A stretch of 64,000 bases of DNA. Source: JAJPXC01 sp964562375 (lineage in GTDB: Bacteria > Bacteroidota > Bacteroidia > Bacteroidales > Muribaculaceae). Location: positions 1 to 64,000 of the forward strand of contig CAZLSW010000007.1 of the NCBI GenBank assembly GCA_964562375.1, given 5' to 3'. The notes under the pieces were generated by a model. The model had not been told where the DNA came from, ran no database searches, and was given only the letters and a program-made list of their open reading frames with translations. The translations under genes and the position numbers were made by a program. This document shows, in pieces, positions 61,501 to 64,000 of this stretch; the first letter of the stretch is position 1; every line of letters begins with the position of its first letter.

Positions 61501-62621
61501 AGGGTCCAGGGCACGGTGTATCGGTTGTTGTAGCCGGGATTGTAGTAGGTGATGGCGACGTTGCGCTTGGTGGATGAGAGCCAATAGTCGCTACCGGCGA
61601 GCTCATACCATGTGTCGTCGGGCAGACCGTTGCCGTTCTCGTCCTTCATCACCATTACCGCGCCAGCCTCGGTCCATACACCTTTCTCGTTGGTAACCAT
61701 TGAGTTGCCCCACACGTAAAAGTCGACGCCATAGGGATGCTGAGGGTCGTTTTTCACCGGCTGGTCGAAGCCCAAAATCACGTAGCCGCCAAATGAGCCG
61801 AGGGAGTTCAAGCCACCCGACGAGCCGATGGGACGCGTGGTGCCGGCGCCACCAGTTGCGGTGTTGGTGAACTGTCCTGGAGCGGCGAGCATGTCGAACG
61901 CCTTGGAGGCGAAGAGGTTGCCCGTGTAGAATGAGATGCTTTGCTCGTGGATGTCGCCGTCGGGGAGGGTGAGGGCAACGGTCACTTTATCTACTGTCGA
62001 GCCTGATTCCCAAGCTGTTGCGTCGGGAGTGTAGCGCACGGCGGGACGGTTGTAGGAGTTGGTGAACAACTCGGCCGAGCCTTGGGTGGGAGCTCCGGTG
62101 ATCTCGGCGCTGCAAGCCGTGCGGTCGGCGTAAATTGCCCAAGTGTCATTAGCCGTGAAATCTACCTCCACGGCGGTGGTAAAGTCGCTGAGACTCTGGG
62201 AGTTATTAACCGATTTATGGCGATAATAGCTGTAAGTGGCCGAGTTGGTGGTGGTCACGCCGTTGTAGGTGAGGCTGATGGTGATGGTGGCGTCGCCCAC
62301 GGCGTAAGCGGGCCGGGTCAACTTGAGCACCTCATAATTGGAGTAGGTGTGTACCGATGTCACCTCGAGGACGTCGGGGTTGGAGGAGGTCACTTCGACG
62401 GTGACGTTGTTGTCGTCAAACGACATCTTGTTGTCAAATCCGTCGGGGAAGGTGAACACGTTGTAATAGTACACTTGCACTGTGTAGTTGGAGGCGCTGG
62501 TTCCCGCCTGGGAAACCGACCATGATTTCGCCTCGAAATTGTCGCCAGCCCATGCCGAAGCGGCAACAAGGAGGGAAAGGACGCTGCCAAGCGCCCTTAA
62601 GGCTAATTTGTTGAATTTCAT
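58533..62621 (-). CDS. Large multidomain cell-surface protein with Ig-like and propeller-like regions
   Basis: 1362 residues with a signal peptide ending near 'ASAWA'. Residues about 60-240 contain Ig-like strands. Residues about 245-540 hold 'SFGGYVILGFDQPVKNDPQHPYGVDFYVWGNSM' and 'EAGAVMVMKDENGNGLPDDTWYELAGSDYW', a block I know from Bacteroidales cell-surface proteins near corrinoid-transport genes. Two BIG2-like domains follow (about 555-715, 'WRTSDTSIATVDSQGNVTGIAPGKIELYF' and 'WENSDPAVGTIAKDGTFTALTAGSAVLTIYS'), then a propeller-like region (about 825-1100). The tail 'YYNLQGISLPQPTPGTLVIKRTANKGEVIKY' looks like a C-terminal sorting or attachment segment. It follows the next gene by 4 bp, so the two are one operon. 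Confidence 0.75.
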   Translation of the reverse strand: MKFNKLALRALGSVLSLLVAASAWAGDNFEAKSWSVSQAGTSASNYTVQVYYYNVFTFPDGFDNKMSFDDNNVTVEVTSSNPDVLEVTSVHTYSNYEVLKLTRPAYAVGDATITISLTYNGVTTTNSATYSYYRHKSVNNSQSLSDFTTAVEVDFTANDTWAIYADRTACSAEITGAPTQGSAELFTNSYNRPAVRYTPDATAWESGSTVDKVTVALTLPDGDIHEQSISFYTGNLFASKAFDMLAAPGQFTNTATGGAGTTRPIGSSGGLNSLGSFGGYVILGFDQPVKNDPQHPYGVDFYVWGNSMVTNEKGVWTEAGAVMVMKDENGNGLPDDTWYELAGSDYWLSSTKRNVAITYYNPGYNNRYTVPWTLSDGTAGAVLTNAFHSQSYYPDPYYYENSQRDQVTLTGTMIRSSLDRRNSSYITFYRCPAFGYCDNKGNVKDPALRSNPYYADDNGKSYDGFDISWAVDADGNHVELDQIDFIKVYTAGAVNCGGAVGEWSTEVNGVMMALPDPDYVPQDYYINYIGVSQLQVPVGQTVKFDGLLFKNGRPVEPTAEEPAQWRTSDTSIATVDSQGNVTGIAPGKIELYFKQGDWAEEASTEVWVDTLNGVIVTSENTDGVITCVTGERIFIEVMSTDEITAEINGSVGNHFAYDTYTWENSDPAVGTIAKDGTFTALTAGSAVLTIYSDTDPALSTQITVNVVNPPALNPVDAIRIAYNAPEGELLNSAVFSNDRNATVWFDSVTARDGKGAMDILHNRLEYSFTEGDYFTDVLDMQVTFFGQQLSYSIPVIYGPDNGAVNNSLLLSDSSATLSTHNSPLTTTITSGSAASAIVVDGAIAFAATPQAVQRINVASKEVEATATLSQEGRHPMASSLNRVIVGDGNIVKALYRSDLELYKQVELTAPVVAVATYEPVVSSIINPYVIAITTDAEGLSRAEVIDMTGNNFDTAMSLPLSYLDAKDVYVNDTKVYIVGASGNVIVANVADLTNITYETLTSTLAKGGVSFVADTQLYVEGEGGFAVLDLASDTWDEALSLVDEKQPVAGGYTPWDSTIYVAYDDATMNAFAGEDVTEVTLSAAPTAMAAMAAVAVNDAPVAKSTVTNGGTTYEWGLSQTASLATTLFTDNETTAKTGSMKVYPRLTAEQQKFMTASAKSNGTAQIVTCYSGELDADTVVVVRVEAIDHGGLAASAENWSITIKPRVYRPTITEDAVYLSLSGAYPSTLTIPMTDIFAKPSSVYGMTFSYDIVEPLPDTTVLSAAIEDDSLVLTVISGEKLDDSITVRQTVDYKAYTQTGTKQFTATLPLYVNGRVGIDDVRYDAEGDDVEYYNLQGISLPQPTPGTLVIKRTANKGEVIKY

Positions 62622-62625
62622 TGGG

Positions 62626-64000
62626 TTAAACCTTTATTTTGAGAGTTTTGTTATTTGTTTTAATCAGATATATCCCTTTTTGCAATTTTACGCTTCGATA
62701 AGCGGCCACGTCGGCCACTTTACGCCCTTGCAAGTCGTAAACCTGGGCTGGCGTGTCGCTCACGATTGCCCCGTTGACCACGCGGATATTGTCCTCCTCT
62801 GTCGGAACTGTCCCGACGCCTGAGGTGTCGCTCTCGGGGAAGACCGGAATCGAGGGAAACCAGTAGTTGGAAATCATGTCGTATTGAGCCAGCAGGTCCC
62901 CTTCGAGGGTGTAGCGGCGCAGGCGGTAGGTTTGGTCCTGGAACGAGTGGCTCATCGTGGCGTAAATCTCGTCGGAGGTGGGATGAATGCGCATCGAGCA
63001 GCCGTAAATCATCCATTCCTCCTCGCCGGCTGGGCGTGTTTCGTTGGGTAGGTCGACTATCGTTTCAGCCTGTCGGTTGACGGTGTCGTAACGCACAATA
63101 CGCTCACCAGTAAAGTAATAGTTGTCGCCGGTGTTCCACACCAGGTAGTCGCTGATGGTGGACGCGCAGAAGCCATCGGGAGTCCATGCGTACCATGATG
63201 AAGCGGGACCTTTGACGCCGTTCAGGGGTATGGTCACCACCTCAAGCGTCGCCGGGTCGACCTGAAGCAGGTAAGGGAGCGCGTCGCCGAAGCCGTCCGT
63301 CGAGTCGCACACCGACAGATAAAGATACCCGTCGCGTGCCAACACTACCGAGCCGATGCCAGGCTCGGGGATTGTTACGCCGTCCCATTCATAACCCTCG
63401 GGACGGATTTCGATTACCTTCTCCACCTGGTCGGTGGCCACGTCTACCACGATGAGCCCCTTGGACTGGTGGGCGACGAACAGGCGATCGCCGAAGACTA
63501 CCATCGACCCGCATTGGCCGTAATATATTGAGCCGTAGGAGTTTGTGGGTGAGTCGCCGTCGGCATAAGGATTCTCGGTGCCCTCGATACGGTCGGCGAT
63601 AGAATAATTGTCGAGGTCGAAAGGATATACGCCGTTGTTGGTCGACAGGTAGGCTTTGTGGCTGTCGGCGATGGCGATGGCTCGGCCGTCCACGCGTGAG
63701 TCGCCGGGATCGATATTCTCGATCTGGGTAATCACTTCCATTGTGGATGCGTCGCACACCGTGACGCGTCCTCCCATTACTGTCGCACCGGGGTCTTGCG
63801 GCTGTTTGCTGATAATGAAGAACTTACCATCGGCGATTACGCCGTTCTGGGCTGTACACCCCAGTTCCATTCCGGGGTTGACCTCCTGGAAGACGCGATA
63901 GTGCCATACGTCGCCGTCGGGGTCGTCCATGTTGAAATGGTTGACGGTGGAGTTGTTGTGCCCATACCAATCCTCGTTGATGATGAAGGCGCCTTTACTA
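62626..64000 (-). CDS. DUF5074/BtuG-like beta-propeller surface protein, N-terminus beyond the window
   Basis: At least 458 residues are visible. The frame is open to the window edge with 'GAFIINEDWYGHNNSTVNHFN' ahead of the first Met at 63930, so the gene is truncated by the window rather than starting there. Repeated blade motifs include 'KAYLSTNNGVYPFDLDNYSIADRIEGT', 'VFGDRLFVAHQSKGLIVVDVATDQVEKVIEI' and 'IGSVVLARDGYLYLSVCDS', the YncE-like propeller pattern of DUF5074 and of the cobalamin-binding protein BtuG. The C-terminus 'VYDLQGRKVADVAAYRSVKLQKGIYLIKTNNKTLKIKV' is a type-IX-secretion-like sorting domain or a relic of one. A role in capturing corrinoids is inferred only from family resemblance. 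Confidence 0.75.
   Translation of the reverse strand, partial: SKGAFIINEDWYGHNNSTVNHFNMDDPDGDVWHYRVFQEVNPGMELGCTAQNGVIADGKFFIISKQPQDPGATVMGGRVTVCDASTMEVITQIENIDPGDSRVDGRAIAIADSHKAYLSTNNGVYPFDLDNYSIADRIEGTENPYADGDSPTNSYGSIYYGQCGSMVVFGDRLFVAHQSKGLIVVDVATDQVEKVIEIRPEGYEWDGVTIPEPGIGSVVLARDGYLYLSVCDSTDGFGDALPYLLQVDPATLEVVTIPLNGVKGPASSWYAWTPDGFCASTISDYLVWNTGDNYYFTGERIVRYDTVNRQAETIVDLPNETRPAGEEEWMIYGCSMRIHPTSDEIYATMSHSFQDQTYRLRRYTLEGDLLAQYDMISNYWFPSIPVFPESDTSGVGTVPTEEDNIRVVNGAIVSDTPAQVYDLQGRKVADVAAYRSVKLQKGIYLIKTNNKTLKIKV

Overview
The window looks like a scaffold from a GC-rich member of the Bacteroidales (Bacteroidota), possibly a Muribaculaceae-type gut organism; the family assignment is inference. 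Supporting signs are a SusC/SusD/SusE/SusF-type outer-membrane cluster, Bacteroidota-restricted families (DUF4834, DUF2851, fimbrillin-like lipoprotein, surface proteins with a C-terminal 'YNLQG/YDLQG' tail), lipoproteins with acidic residues after the lipobox Cys, and many promoters of the Bacteroidota type (TTTG, 19-21 nt, TAnnTTTG or TAnnTTCG). One run of 100 N (11970-12069) marks an assembly gap.

Layout. 1-1060: a palindromic repeat array and a Y1 (HUH) transposase of the REP-associated type. 1123-3040: a BadF/N-acetylglucosamine-kinase-like protein and an acyltransferase-3 membrane protein. 3037-16174 (minus): a long gene run holding a minimal nucleotidyltransferase, a receiver/PEP-synthase-like hybrid, a coiled-coil protein broken by the gap, dipeptidyl peptidase IV, a membrane protein, miaA, a secreted protein, recR, a GNAT enzyme and a THUMP-like methyltransferase. 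16333-18198: LicD, DUF2461 and DUF4834 proteins. 18275-19925: a second REP-type transposase inside its own palindromic arrays. 20496-27710: susC-susD-susE-susF-like cluster with no enzyme gene. 29391-35701: proS, a glycosyltransferase, an acyltransferase, a sigma54 activator, lptE, a TPR-like protein and secG, apparently one operon. 36111-40242 (minus): rpsA, a MATE exporter and a TPR membrane protein. 40454-45702: pssA, a GT4 glycosyltransferase, an epimerase and a large orphan DNA-binding-like protein. 45783-47487 (minus): tRNA-Gln, a lipoprotein, and rpsT between two tRNA-Glu genes. 47784-58389 (minus): S41 peptidase, an AspT/YidE-type transporter, a fimbrillin-like lipoprotein and a pyrG-yidC-M16 peptidase operon. 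58533-64000 (minus): two large surface proteins, the second cut by the window edge.

The most unusual feature is the load of palindromic repeats. Two REP-type transposases each sit beside a different palindrome family. Further palindromes with no obvious transposase here (families A, B and C) are scattered between genes and also inside coding regions without breaking the frame: a 17-residue tandem repeat in the coiled-coil protein, an insertion in the M16 peptidase, one in the TPR-like protein and one at the end of the PEP-synthase-like protein. Families A and B differ by paired changes in the two hairpin arms, which suggests that the hairpin itself is what is maintained. The coiled-coil protein also ends in QLSLF, a perfect match to the beta-clamp-binding consensus.
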